Below, piece after piece: positions 6,917 to 15,220 of a stretch of 64,000 bases of DNA (its first letter is position 1; each line of letters starts with the position of its first letter). The stretch is taken from assembly GCA_964544885.1 (NCBI GenBank), contig CAZJDX010000015.1, positions 1-64,000 of the forward strand, given 5' to 3'. The position numbers and the translations under genes are program-made. Below the pieces are notes generated by a model. That model did not search any database. It saw nothing but the letters and a program-made list of their open reading frames with translations, and was not told the DNA's origin. Source of the stretch: QQVM01 sp964544885. GTDB lineage: Bacteria > Bacteroidota > Bacteroidia > AKYH767-A > 2013-40CM-41-45.

Positions 6917-9301
6917 ATGAAATACATTTTACTTCAACTCTCAGTATTATTTAGCATCAGTCTTCATGCGCAAAATTTACAACTCCGGGCTAACCTGTCT
7001 TACAGTCCGGACGCCTTGGCGAATATCGGTGGTTATACCGATTCTCTTGATAATGAATATGCCCTGGTCGGAACGGAACAGGGTCTCGATATCGTGGATG
7101 TTACCGATCCTGATAATCCGGTTATCAGATTTTCTGTTCCCGGTGCAAGCAGTACCTGGAGGGAAGTAAAGACCTACCGGAAATATGCCTATGTCACCAC
7201 AGAAGGAGGTGGGGGCCTCACCGTAGTTGATTTGAGCGATCTGCCTGCATCAGTGAACTCAAGGCAATATACCGGCGACGGAGCGATTAACGGGCAACTG
7301 AGTTCGATACATGCCTTGCACTGCGACACTGCCATGGGCTACCTTTATCTCTATGGCAGCAATATAGGATCGGGGCACACTTTGTTCCTCGACCTGAGTG
7401 ATCCCTGGGATCCGGTTTTTGCCGGAGAATATATTTTCCCAGGAGGCGGAAATGATTCTTATGTGCATGATGGATATGTCGAAAACGACACGATGTATGA
7501 GGCGCATATTTACGGTGGATTTTTCACGGTCGTTGATGTGACAAACAAATCGAACCCTGTCTTGCTGGCTACCCAGACCACCCCGACTGCCTTTACTCAC
7601 AATACATGGCTTTCGGATGATCATAAAACATTGTTCACTACGGATGAAAACAATTATTCCTTTCTGGGCGCATTTGACATTTCAGACCTGCAGAACATTC
7701 GCGAACTTTCAAGATATCAGACTGCTCCAGGAGGTGGATCGGTAGTTCATAATACCCATATCCTGAATGATTATGCGGTTACATCCTGGTATAAAGAAGG
7801 AGTCGTCATTGTTGATGTAAGCCGACCGGCAAATCCTGTCGAAGTTGCCAAATACGACACCTATCAGCAGGGGAGCGGAACCGGTCAGACAGGTTGTTGG
7901 GGTGTTTATCCCTTCCTTCCTTCCGGTACCATAGTTGCCTCTGACATGGTCAATGGTTTGTTTGTACTGACTCCTACCTATATCAGGGGATGTTACCTGG
8001 AAGGTGTAATAACAGATTCACTCAGCGGTGCGGTCTTGCAGGGGGCTTTTGTTCAGATCATCGGTACTTCAGCCAGCAAACTTTCAGATGCAAGCGGTGA
8101 ATACAGAACCGGATTGCTGAATGCCGGTTTGTATGATGTTGAAATAAGCAAGGCCGGTTACCAGAATAAGTTGATCAGTGGTGTTTCCCTGACCAATGGT
8201 GTACTGACTGTTCTCGATGCAGCACTGAGTCCTTTACCGACCTTTGCGGTCAGTGGCACTGTTCTCGACAGTCTTACCGGACTACCCCTGGAAAATGCAT
8301 CTGTGCTTATAGAAAATTCAAGCTTTCTCTTTAATTCATTCACTGATGTCAATGGTGAATTCATTATCAATGGCGTCATAGCAGGAAACTATGACATAAG
8401 TGCGGGAAAATGGGGATATGTTACACGTTGTATCAACCAGGATATTCTGGCAACCGGTCCTGTTCAGTTGGAACTTCCTGCAGGCTACTACGATGATTTT
8501 ACCTTCGATTTCGGATGGTCAGTCAGTGGTTCGTCATCCAACGAATGGGAGAGAGGAATTCCACTGGCGAGCTATGATGGGAACAACGATATCGTAAATC
8601 CGGGCAGTGATGCAAGCTTGGATTGCTCAAACAAATGTTACGTGACGGATAACGGCGCAGGTGCCTTCAATAATCATGATGTGGATAATGGAAATACCAT
8701 TCTCTCCTCTCCTGTATTTGATGCATCAATCTATATAAGTCCCGTACTTGAATATGCAAGATGGTTTGTCAACTCCGGAGGATCCGGAAACCCTGATGAC
8801 ACCATGAACATCTATCTTTCTAACGGAACCGATATGGTTCTTATCGATGCCGTCACGGTCAACTCTGCCGGCATGGCTTCCTGGCACGATAATTCCATCC
8901 TCATCAGCAGTGTTATTTCTCCTAGTTCCACAATGCAACTTGTGGTGGATATTGAAGATGAATCGCCAGGGCATATCCTTGAAGGAGGATTTGATCACTT
9001 CAGAATCAGCGGTATGCTAAACGTTGGTATCGATGGTCCGGGCCGAAACCCCTTCCTTTCCGCAGGCAGTTTCCCTAATCCATTCACCGGTACTACCATC
9101 CTGACTTTTTCACCGATTGGAAACGGGCTCTCAGGCAGGCTTGAAGTGATCGATCCAATCGGAAAAATATGTGAAACAGTCATCCTTGAACCAGGCAGTG
9201 CTCAAGTCGAAATTGGCAGGGATCTCCGTCCCGGACTTTACTATGCCCGGATTCTATCAGGTAGCGGGACCTATCCGATCAGCAGGATTGTCAAGCACTG
9301 A
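6917..9301 (+). CDS. Secreted choice-of-anchor-B family protein with T9SS sorting domain
   Basis: A 794-residue secreted protein. The signal peptide is residues 1-18 (MKYILLQLSVLF..SLHAQ). Residues 20-350 hold LVIVD-type beta-propeller repeats (GLDIVDVTDPDNPV, GGLTVVDLSDLP, FFTVVDVTNKSNPV), the choice-of-anchor-B region. Two carboxypeptidase-regulatory-like beta domains follow at about 360-440 and 450-515, then a jelly-roll-like domain at about 525-700. The C-terminal 80 residues (FPNPFTGTTILTFSP through GLYYARILSG) form a type A sorting domain for type IX secretion and surface attachment. I chose the ATG at 6917; the frame extends to a TTG at 6899. The protein at 41677-43266 is a shorter paralogue. 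The ligand is unknown. Confidence 0.88.
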   Translation: MKYILLQLSVLFSISLHAQNLQLRANLSYSPDALANIGGYTDSLDNEYALVGTEQGLDIVDVTDPDNPVIRFSVPGASSTWREVKTYRKYAYVTTEGGGGLTVVDLSDLPASVNSRQYTGDGAINGQLSSIHALHCDTAMGYLYLYGSNIGSGHTLFLDLSDPWDPVFAGEYIFPGGGNDSYVHDGYVENDTMYEAHIYGGFFTVVDVTNKSNPVLLATQTTPTAFTHNTWLSDDHKTLFTTDENNYSFLGAFDISDLQNIRELSRYQTAPGGGSVVHNTHILNDYAVTSWYKEGVVIVDVSRPANPVEVAKYDTYQQGSGTGQTGCWGVYPFLPSGTIVASDMVNGLFVLTPTYIRGCYLEGVITDSLSGAVLQGAFVQIIGTSASKLSDASGEYRTGLLNAGLYDVEISKAGYQNKLISGVSLTNGVLTVLDAALSPLPTFAVSGTVLDSLTGLPLENASVLIENSSFLFNSFTDVNGEFIINGVIAGNYDISAGKWGYVTRCINQDILATGPVQLELPAGYYDDFTFDFGWSVSGSSSNEWERGIPLASYDGNNDIVNPGSDASLDCSNKCYVTDNGAGAFNNHDVDNGNTILSSPVFDASIYISPVLEYARWFVNSGGSGNPDDTMNIYLSNGTDMVLIDAVTVNSAGMASWHDNSILISSVISPSSTMQLVVDIEDESPGHILEGGFDHFRISGMLNVGIDGPGRNPFLSAGSFPNPFTGTTILTFSPIGNGLSGRLEVIDPIGKICETVILEPGSAQVEIGRDLRPGLYYARILSGSGTYPISRIVKH

Positions 9302-9445
9302 CAAGGGGTCTTCAAGACAAAAAACTTATCTGTTCAATCATACCGGTACGGATCATCCCTTCGTGTCTTGCTGACAGATCCTGAGACACAGAAAAGGGCC
9401 GTTCTGAAGCTTTGATTTTGAATGGGAAAGCAGAAATATTATATG

Positions 9446-9453
9446 TACATTTG
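9446..9453 (+). promoter_or_regulatory. TACATTTG -7 element directly ahead of bamD
   Basis: A perfect TAnnTTTG ending seven bases before the ATG at 9461. Transcription would begin at or very near the start codon, suggesting a leaderless or near-leaderless message. A TTTG lies 25 bases upstream (9417-9420), longer than the usual spacer. Confidence 0.55.
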
Positions 9454-9460
9454 CAGGCCG

Positions 9461-10282
9461 ATGACGCGAAAAATTTCAATCATACTATTGATTTTCAGCG
9501 TTTTAATATCTGGTTGCAGTAATTACAACCGGGTATTGAAGAGCACTAACGTGGATGCCAAACTGGAACTGGCCATCCAGCTCTATAAGAAACGTGATTA
9601 TTACAAGGCATTGCCCTTGTTTGAAGAGTTGATCACCATGCTCCGGGGAACCAGGAAGGCGGAACAGACTTATTATTATTACGCTTATACCAATTACCAG
9701 CTTGGCGATTATCAAAGTGCGGCTTACGACTTTGAGAATTTTACCAAGACTTTTCCGTCCAGTGAGCTTACCGAAGAATGTGCTTTCATGGTTGCCTATT
9801 GTTATTTCGAAGATTCACCGGAGTATTCGCTTGATCAGACTAATACCTATAAGGCCATTAATGAACTGCAACTCTTTGCCGATAAATATCAAGGCAGTTC
9901 AAGAATACCGGAATGCAACCGCCTGATAGATCAGCTCAGAGCTAAGCTGGAAACCAAAACCTATGAAACGGCGAAATTGTATTTCAATATGGAATCTTAT
10001 AATGCCGCTATCACGACCTTTAAAAATTTACTTCAGGATTATCCTTCGACGCAATACAGAGAGCATGCCTTGTTCATGACAATCAGGGCAGCCTATCTCT
10101 TTGCCGAAGGAAGCGTTGAAGAGAAGAGGGAAAGCCGGTACAATGAAGCCTTACGCGCTTTCGGCGAATTCAGTCTGGCTTTTCCGGAAAGCAAATTCAT
10201 GAAGGAAGCAGAGAACATAGCAACCCAGATCAGAAAAGAACTGGATAAAATTCCTTCGAACGGAGTGAGTGCAAAAAATTAA
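9461..10282 (+). CDS. bamD: Outer membrane protein assembly factor BamD
   Basis: Lipoprotein of about 273 residues. The signal sequence MTRKISIILLIFSVLISGC ends in a lipobox cysteine at residue 19. TPR-like helical repeats follow: AIQLYKKRDYYKALPLFEEL, YYYAYTNYQLGDYQSAAYDF, FNMESYNAAITTFKNLLQDYP. This is the domain BamD uses to dock on BamA and help fold beta-barrel proteins into the outer membrane. The length suits the family. The frame is open to 9422, but the ATG at 9461 gives a proper lipoprotein signal and follows a TACATTTG promoter closely. The next gene, rpoZ, follows after 19 bases and is then joined by coaBC and porD, a gene order known from other Bacteroidota. Confidence 0.93.
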   Translation: MTRKISIILLIFSVLISGCSNYNRVLKSTNVDAKLELAIQLYKKRDYYKALPLFEELITMLRGTRKAEQTYYYYAYTNYQLGDYQSAAYDFENFTKTFPSSELTEECAFMVAYCYFEDSPEYSLDQTNTYKAINELQLFADKYQGSSRIPECNRLIDQLRAKLETKTYETAKLYFNMESYNAAITTFKNLLQDYPSTQYREHALFMTIRAAYLFAEGSVEEKRESRYNEALRAFGEFSLAFPESKFMKEAENIATQIRKELDKIPSNGVSAKN

Positions 10283-10301
10283 ATCTAAAATTCACCATAA
10301 G

Positions 10302-10625
10302 ATGAGCTACAAATCAGAAGCAACTACAACCGTAACCCGTAACCTGCCGGAGTTCGACAATGAAACCGGTAACCTCTACGAATCACTTGTGATCATAGCC
10401 AAGCGGGCCAATCAGATCTCTGCCGAAATGAAGGAAGAACTGAATTCCAAATTGTCAGAGTTCAACACCAGTTCTGATAATCTCGAAGAAGTTTTTGAGA
10501 ACCGCGAGCAGATCGAAATCTCAAAATATTACGAACGATTGCCAAAACCAACACTGATTTCTATCCAGGAATTTCAGGACGGCAAAATCTATTACCGTAA
10601 ACCGGCAGCAGAAGAAAACATCTGA
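10302..10625 (+). CDS. rpoZ: RNA polymerase omega subunit (Rpb6-like)
   Basis: A 107-residue protein starting MSYKSEATTTVTRNL at 10302. The segment GNLYESLVIIAKRANQIS is the Rpb6/omega signature in its Bacteroidota form: the first helix that holds the C-terminal tail of the beta' subunit. The C-terminal part (YYERLPKPTLISIQEFQDGK) is typical of the longer omega of this phylum. It helps assemble and stabilise RNA polymerase. The frame extends back to 10269, overlapping bamD, but that extension has no family similarity. It lies 19 bases after bamD and is followed by a hairpin with a T run before coaBC. Confidence 0.9.
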   Translation: MSYKSEATTTVTRNLPEFDNETGNLYESLVIIAKRANQISAEMKEELNSKLSEFNTSSDNLEEVFENREQIEISKYYERLPKPTLISIQEFQDGKIYYRKPAAEENI

Positions 10626-10652
10626 GTCAACAGCTAATGATTGATCAGATAG

Positions 10653-10683
10653 AAAAATCCAAGACCTCTGTTTTGGATTTTTT
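10653..10683 (+). terminator. Intrinsic terminator between rpoZ and coaBC
   Basis: AAAAATCCAA (10653-10662) pairs with TTGGATTTTT (10673-10682) around a 10-base loop and runs into T. It may end bamD-rpoZ transcripts partly, setting coaBC and porD at a lower level. Confidence 0.55.
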
Positions 10684-10710
10684 AATTCATATTAACCAAC
10701 AAAAAATTGA

Positions 10711-11916
10711 ATGCAGCCTAAGCGCATCATCCTGGGTATTACAGGCAGTATAGCCGCTTACAAGTCGGCCTTGCTTGTGCGTTTATTGATTAAGGCGGGA
10801 GCGAAAGTCAAGGTCATCATGACGCCTTCCGCCAAAGATTTTATCACCCCACTTACGCTTTCTGTCTTGTCAAAGGATGACGTTCTCGTTGACAGTTTTG
10901 ATCCGGCTTCCGGCAGATGGACCAATCATGTAGACCTGGGTATGTGGGCAGATCTGATGATCATTGCTCCGGCCACTGCAAACACCATAGCTAAAATGGC
11001 GGGAGGAATATGTGATAACCTCTTGCTGATGACCTTTCTCAGTGCCCGTTGTCCGGTGTTTATCGCTCCCGCTATGGACCTCGACATGTGGAAGCATGAT
11101 TCGACACTAAGCAATCTGGAAATTTTAAAAAAGCGAAATGTGCATCTCATCGCTCCGACCGATGGTGAACTGGCCAGCGGACTGTCAGGGGAAGGAAGAA
11201 TGGCTGAACCCGAGATGATATTTCTTGAGTTAGAAAGGTTTCTGTCAGCAGGACTTCCGCTAAAAGGAATTAAAGTACTGGTAAGCGCAGGTCCAACCTA
11301 TGAAGCAATCGATCCCGTCAGGTTCATTGGAAACAGATCAACCGGCACGATGGGTTTTAGTATTGCGGAAGAACTGGCTGATCAGGGTGCGGAGGTTACA
11401 TTGGTTGCCGGACCCACCTCTCTAAAGACAGGGAACAGAACCATCAAAAGGATTGATGTGGAAACGGCGGAAGAAATGCTTCATGCTTGTCGTGATAATG
11501 CATCTGAGTGTGACTGGATAATCATGTCGGCGGCAGTGGCTGATTATAAACCGGAAAAAGTATCCGGTACAAAGATCAAGAAGGACAAGGCAATTCCCGT
11601 CCTGCCATTGATTCAAACTACGGATATCCTGGAAAATCTTGGAAAGTCCAAAAGGCCCGGACAAATCCTGGTAGGTTTTGCGTTGGAAACCGATGATGAG
11701 CTTTCCAATGCTGCTTCGAAACTGAGGAATAAAAACCTTGACTTTATCGTTTTAAATTCACTGAATGATAAAGGAGCCGGCTTTGGAACCGGCACCAATA
11801 AAATCAGCATCCTTGACTCGAAGGGGAATATGAATCCTTACGAATTGAAATCGAAGAAGGAAGTTGCCAGAGATATTGTCAATTATCTGCGGGATAGAGT
11901 CTTAGCGCCGAAATAA
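10711..11916 (+). CDS. coaBC: Bifunctional phosphopantothenoylcysteine decarboxylase / phosphopantothenate-cysteine ligase CoaBC
   Basis: A 401-residue two-domain enzyme of coenzyme A synthesis. The N-terminal CoaC flavoprotein (1-180) shows GITGSIAAYKS, the catalytic histidine H73 in WTNHVDLGMW, and APATANTIAKMAGGICDNLL. A substrate-clamp cysteine would lie in the loop near residue 155; here the corresponding stretch is GLSGEGRMAEP and I see no cysteine in it, as in many relatives. The CoaB ligase begins near 185 with VLVSAGPTYEAIDPVRFIGN and carries SAAVADYKPE and KIKKDK. It joins cysteine to 4'-phosphopantothenate and decarboxylates the product to 4'-phosphopantetheine. The ATG at 10711 opens directly into the first strand. 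It sits between rpoZ and porD. Confidence 0.95.
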   Translation: MQPKRIILGITGSIAAYKSALLVRLLIKAGAKVKVIMTPSAKDFITPLTLSVLSKDDVLVDSFDPASGRWTNHVDLGMWADLMIIAPATANTIAKMAGGICDNLLLMTFLSARCPVFIAPAMDLDMWKHDSTLSNLEILKKRNVHLIAPTDGELASGLSGEGRMAEPEMIFLELERFLSAGLPLKGIKVLVSAGPTYEAIDPVRFIGNRSTGTMGFSIAEELADQGAEVTLVAGPTSLKTGNRTIKRIDVETAEEMLHACRDNASECDWIIMSAAVADYKPEKVSGTKIKKDKAIPVLPLIQTTDILENLGKSKRPGQILVGFALETDDELSNAASKLRNKNLDFIVLNSLNDKGAGFGTGTNKISILDSKGNMNPYELKSKKEVARDIVNYLRDRVLAPK

Positions 11917-11954
11917 ACTAAAACGATTGATAAGTCCGTTTTTTATTTAAACAC

Positions 11955-12890
11955 ATGTCAATGTACAGAACGATAAAATTGAAAAAGGTCTTTTCCCTTC
12001 TGATGTTGGGAATGCTTGTTCACCTGAGCTCCGGGGCGCAGGAGCTTAACTGCACTGTATCTGTATTATCTCCACAGATCCAGGCTAGCGATAAAACCAT
12101 TTACGAAACTCTTCAGACATCCATAAGGGAGTTTCTCAACAGCCGTTCATGGACTAATGACCAGTATCTGAATCAGGAAAGAATCGAATGCAGCATTATC
12201 ATTACGGTTTCTGAACGCGCCTCAGTGGATGACTTTAAAGCGAATATTCAAATCCAGTCGAGACGGCCGGTTTATAAGTCTTCTTTCAATACTCCGCTCT
12301 TCAATCACCAGGACAATGATTTTACTTTCAAATACATTCAGGACCAGGTTCTCGAATTTGACGAAGCCAATATCAATTCAAATCTTACGGCAGTCCTGGC
12401 CTATTACGCATACCTGATCATTGGTCTTGACTACGATTCCTATTCTCCGGAGGGCGGAACACCCTATTTTGCCAGGGCTCAGCAGATAGTAAGCAATGCA
12501 GCCCCATTGCCAGACAGAGGCTGGAAGGCCTTTGAAAGTTCCCGGAACCGTTACTGGATAACGGAGAACCTTCTAAACTCATCCTTCAGACCTTTAAGGA
12601 GCACGATGTACGCTTATCACAGAAATGGGCTTGACAAGATGACTGAGAATGTACTTGAGGCCAGACAAAACATTTCCGAAAGTATAAAAGAGTTGAGAAA
12701 GGTATTCTCAGATAAACCGAATTCATTTCTGATGCAGGTTTTTTTCAATGCAAAATCCGACGAAATCGTTAACATTTACTCACAGGCACAGTCTGATGAG
12801 AAGAACCAGATAGTTCCGGTTTTATCGCTGATCGACCCTGCAAACGCATTGAAATACCAGGGAATACTCTCCGGCGGAGGGGTGAAATAA
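11955..12890 (+). CDS. porD: DUF4835 protein, type IX secretion accessory PorD-like
   Basis: A 311-residue exported protein with a signal peptide (residues 1-28, LLMLGMLVHLSSGAQ). After it comes ELNCTVSVLSPQIQASDKTIYETLQ, the opening of DUF4835. Further family traits are the long strand region of residues 75-110 and LTAVLAYYAYLIIGLDYDSYSPEGG near 135-160. In Porphyromonas gingivalis the DUF4835 protein PorD is needed for type IX secretion; the exact role is not settled. The three T9SS-cargo genes in this window fit a working system here. It lies 38 bases after coaBC, the usual neighbourhood of this gene. An alternative ATG two codons later (11961) is equally good. Confidence 0.87.
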   Translation: MSMYRTIKLKKVFSLLMLGMLVHLSSGAQELNCTVSVLSPQIQASDKTIYETLQTSIREFLNSRSWTNDQYLNQERIECSIIITVSERASVDDFKANIQIQSRRPVYKSSFNTPLFNHQDNDFTFKYIQDQVLEFDEANINSNLTAVLAYYAYLIIGLDYDSYSPEGGTPYFARAQQIVSNAAPLPDRGWKAFESSRNRYWITENLLNSSFRPLRSTMYAYHRNGLDKMTENVLEARQNISESIKELRKVFSDKPNSFLMQVFFNAKSDEIVNIYSQAQSDEKNQIVPVLSLIDPANALKYQGILSGGGVK

Positions 12891-12916
12891 GTAATTAAAA
12901 ATTTGATTTATAATTT

Positions 12917-14017
12917 ATGGCGTTGAGGTGTGGTATAGTAGGATTACCCAATGTGGGTAAATCAACATTGTTTAATTGTCTATCCAATGCGAAAGCACAG
13001 GCGGCAAATTTTCCGTTTTGCACTATTGAACCGAATATTGGAGTCATCACAGTACCGGATGAACGTCTAACCATTCTGGAGAGACTGGTAAAACCTCAGC
13101 GTGTTTTACCTACCACGATTGAAATCGTTGATATAGCCGGACTGGTAAAAGGGGCCAGCAAGGGAGAAGGTCTGGGAAACCAGTTCCTGAGCAATATCAG
13201 GGAGTGTGATGCGATTATTCACGTGATCAGATGCTTTGAAGATCCCAACGTGGTTCATGTCGATGGTCAGGTGAATCCTGTCAGAGATAAAGAGACCATT
13301 GATACCGAACTGCAGCTTAAAGACCTTGAATCGGTCGAAAAGAAGATTAGTCGAATCGAAAAAGTAGCCAAAGCAGGTACTGATAAAGACGCAAAAAGAT
13401 GTCTTGAGGTGCTGAATATTTACAAATCACATCTTGAGCAGGGAAAATCGGCGCGAAGCGCACCTGTATCGGACGACGACAAGAAACACATAGCGGATAT
13501 TTTCCTGCTGACTGCAAAACCGGTGATGTATGTGTGTAATGTGGATGAAGCATCTGTTGTTTCAGGTAATAAATACGTTGAGCAAATACGCGAAGCGGTC
13601 AGGGAAGAAAATGCCGAGGTTCTCGTGATTGCCGCTGCGATCGAAGCCGAGATTAGCATGCTGGACAGTTTTGAAGACCGGCAGGCATTTTTGTCGGACC
13701 TTGGACTGAGCGAATCGGGAGTATCAAAACTTATCAAGGCAGCCTACAGGTTACTGAACCTTCAGACTTACTTCACCGCCGGGGAAAAGGAGGTGAGGGC
13801 ATGGACAATAACCAAAGGCATGTATGCTCCGCAGGCCGCAGGAGTGATACATTCTGATTTTGAAAAAGGCTTCATAAAAGCCGAAGTGATTCACTACGAT
13901 GATTTTGTAAAATTTGGTTCCGAAGCAGGATGCAGGGATGCAGGTAAACTCAGCATTGAAGGGAAAGAGTATCTTGTAGACGACGGTGATATTATGCATT
14001 TCCGTTTTAATGTCTGA
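12917..14017 (+). CDS. ychF: Redox-regulated ATPase YchF (Obg-like)
   Basis: A 366-residue P-loop protein of the Obg superfamily that prefers ATP. The G1 motif is GLPNVGKSTLF (residues 8-18), G2/switch I runs through FPFCTIEPN, and G3 is DIAGLVKGASKGEGLGNQFL. A coiled-coil insert (about 130-200) and a C-terminal TGS domain follow (YFTAGEKEVRAWTI to the end), as in all YchF proteins. It binds ribosomes and is linked to stress responses and translation; its cellular task is still debated. It starts 26 bases after porD. Its last eight bases overlap a possible upstream start of the rhomboid gene. Confidence 0.96.
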   Translation: MALRCGIVGLPNVGKSTLFNCLSNAKAQAANFPFCTIEPNIGVITVPDERLTILERLVKPQRVLPTTIEIVDIAGLVKGASKGEGLGNQFLSNIRECDAIIHVIRCFEDPNVVHVDGQVNPVRDKETIDTELQLKDLESVEKKISRIEKVAKAGTDKDAKRCLEVLNIYKSHLEQGKSARSAPVSDDDKKHIADIFLLTAKPVMYVCNVDEASVVSGNKYVEQIREAVREENAEVLVIAAAIEAEISMLDSFEDRQAFLSDLGLSESGVSKLIKAAYRLLNLQTYFTAGEKEVRAWTITKGMYAPQAAGVIHSDFEKGFIKAEVIHYDDFVKFGSEAGCRDAGKLSIEGKEYLVDDGDIMHFRFNV

Positions 14018-14033
14018 TCCATTTAAACTATCC

Positions 14034-14657
14034 ATGAACCTGACTTTACTTATCATCATCATTACTTCCGCGTTTTCCATACTGGCTTTTCAAAACCGCG
14101 GACTCATGGAGAGATATATTTTCAATCCATACACAATTCATCACAGAAAAGAATGGTTTCGTTTCATAAGCAGCGGTTTTTTGCATGCTGACTGGCTGCA
14201 CCTTATCATTAATATGCTGGTTCTTTTCTCTTTTGGATTCACTTTAGAAAGCTATTTTGATTCGTATTTTGGAGAAAAGTCGCAGGTATATTTTGTACTG
14301 TTATATATCGGAGGAATGATGACGGCCGTTTTACCTACGTATAGCAAGCACAAGGATAATCCGTCCTATAACGCGCTTGGGGCTTCCGGCGCAGTGGCAG
14401 CGGTTGTATTCTCCTTTATTCTGTTTAATCCTTTACAAAACCTGTGTCTGTACGGCATTCTCTGTATGCCGGGTATAATTTTCGCCATACTTTATCTGAT
14501 CTATTGCTACTACATGGCTAAGAAAGGCGGGGACAATATCAATCATGACGCGCATCTCTGGGGCGCTGTTTATGGATTTCTGTTCACTATCCTGCTCAAG
14601 CCATCGCTTTTTCTGGAATTCATACAGCAGATCATTCACCGAAACAATGCACTCTGA
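14034..14657 (+). CDS. Rhomboid family intramembrane serine protease
   Basis: About 207 residues with six hydrophobic helices. GFLHADWLHLIINMLVLFSFG contains the loop-1/helix-2 histidine and asparagine, GASGAVAA holds the catalytic serine near residue 125, and HDAHLWGAVYG near 180 holds the catalytic histidine, so the Ser-His dyad is complete. Rhomboids cut transmembrane proteins within the membrane; substrates cannot be predicted. I preferred the ATG at 14034 (MNLTLLIIII), where family similarity starts. An ATG at 14010 would overlap ychF by eight bases. The 3' end overlaps the phosphatase gene by 11 bases, so ychF, rhomboid and phosphatase are probably one transcript. Confidence 0.92.
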   Translation: MNLTLLIIIITSAFSILAFQNRGLMERYIFNPYTIHHRKEWFRFISSGFLHADWLHLIINMLVLFSFGFTLESYFDSYFGEKSQVYFVLLYIGGMMTAVLPTYSKHKDNPSYNALGASGAVAAVVFSFILFNPLQNLCLYGILCMPGIIFAILYLIYCYYMAKKGGDNINHDAHLWGAVYGFLFTILLKPSLFLEFIQQIIHRNNAL

Positions 14658-15162
14658 TTCACGAAAAATAATTTTTCTGGACCGCGACGGGGTAATTAAT
14701 CGTGAACGAGGTGAGTTTACCTTCAAACTGGAAGATTTTACCATTAATGACGGACTCTTTGAAGCACTGAAGTTACTAAAACAGGACGGTTTTGAATTTG
14801 TCGTTATCAGCAACCAGAGTGGAATTGCAAGGGAATTGTATACGTTCGAAGACGTAGAATTCCTGCATCATCACTTTATCAGAAGAGCGCAGTCTGAAGG
14901 GATCGGATTTCTCGAAATCTATTATTGTCCTCATCATCCCTCAAAAAGCCGGTGTATATGCAGAAAACCTGATTCGCTCCTGATTGAAAAAGCCATTGCA
15001 CGATTCAATGCAGATCCGGAAAGAAGCATATTTATAGGTGATGCTGACAGGGATATGGAAGCTGCTCAGAAGGCCGGTCTGAGAGGAATAAAAATTCCCT
15101 CGAATACATCGCTGTTGAGCCTGATTGATGATATCCTCAATCATGGTTCACAAAATTTTTAA
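14647..15162 (+). CDS. gmhB: HAD-IIIA phosphatase, D,D-heptose 1,7-bisphosphate phosphatase-like (GmhB)
   Basis: A 171-residue HAD hydrolase. IIFLDRDGVIN (residues 8-18) is motif I with both catalytic aspartates; VVISNQSGIARE is motif II; FIGDADRDMEAAQKAG is motif III. The segment CPHHPSKSRCICRKP gives the Cys/His zinc-binding loop that separates GmhB and histidinol-phosphate phosphatase from other HADs. GmhB removes the 7-phosphate during heptose synthesis for lipopolysaccharide. Histidinol phosphatase is the main alternative, but no histidine genes are near. I chose the ATG at 14647; the longer frame from 14545 lies inside the rhomboid gene. The 11-base overlap suggests coupled translation. 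Confidence 0.82.
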   Translation: MHSDSRKIIFLDRDGVINRERGEFTFKLEDFTINDGLFEALKLLKQDGFEFVVISNQSGIARELYTFEDVEFLHHHFIRRAQSEGIGFLEIYYCPHHPSKSRCICRKPDSLLIEKAIARFNADPERSIFIGDADRDMEAAQKAGLRGIKIPSNTSLLSLIDDILNHGSQNF

Positions 15163-15202
15163 TTAATTTTTTTCCGGCTTGTTTAAGTTGACAAAGGCGG
15201 CT

Positions 15203-15210
15203 TAACTTTG
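15203..15210 (+). promoter_or_regulatory. TAACTTTG -7 element before the class IV aminotransferase
   Basis: A perfect TAnnTTTG ending ten bases before the ATG at 15221, giving a very short or missing leader. Confidence 0.5.
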
Positions 15211-15220
15211 TCTCATCATC

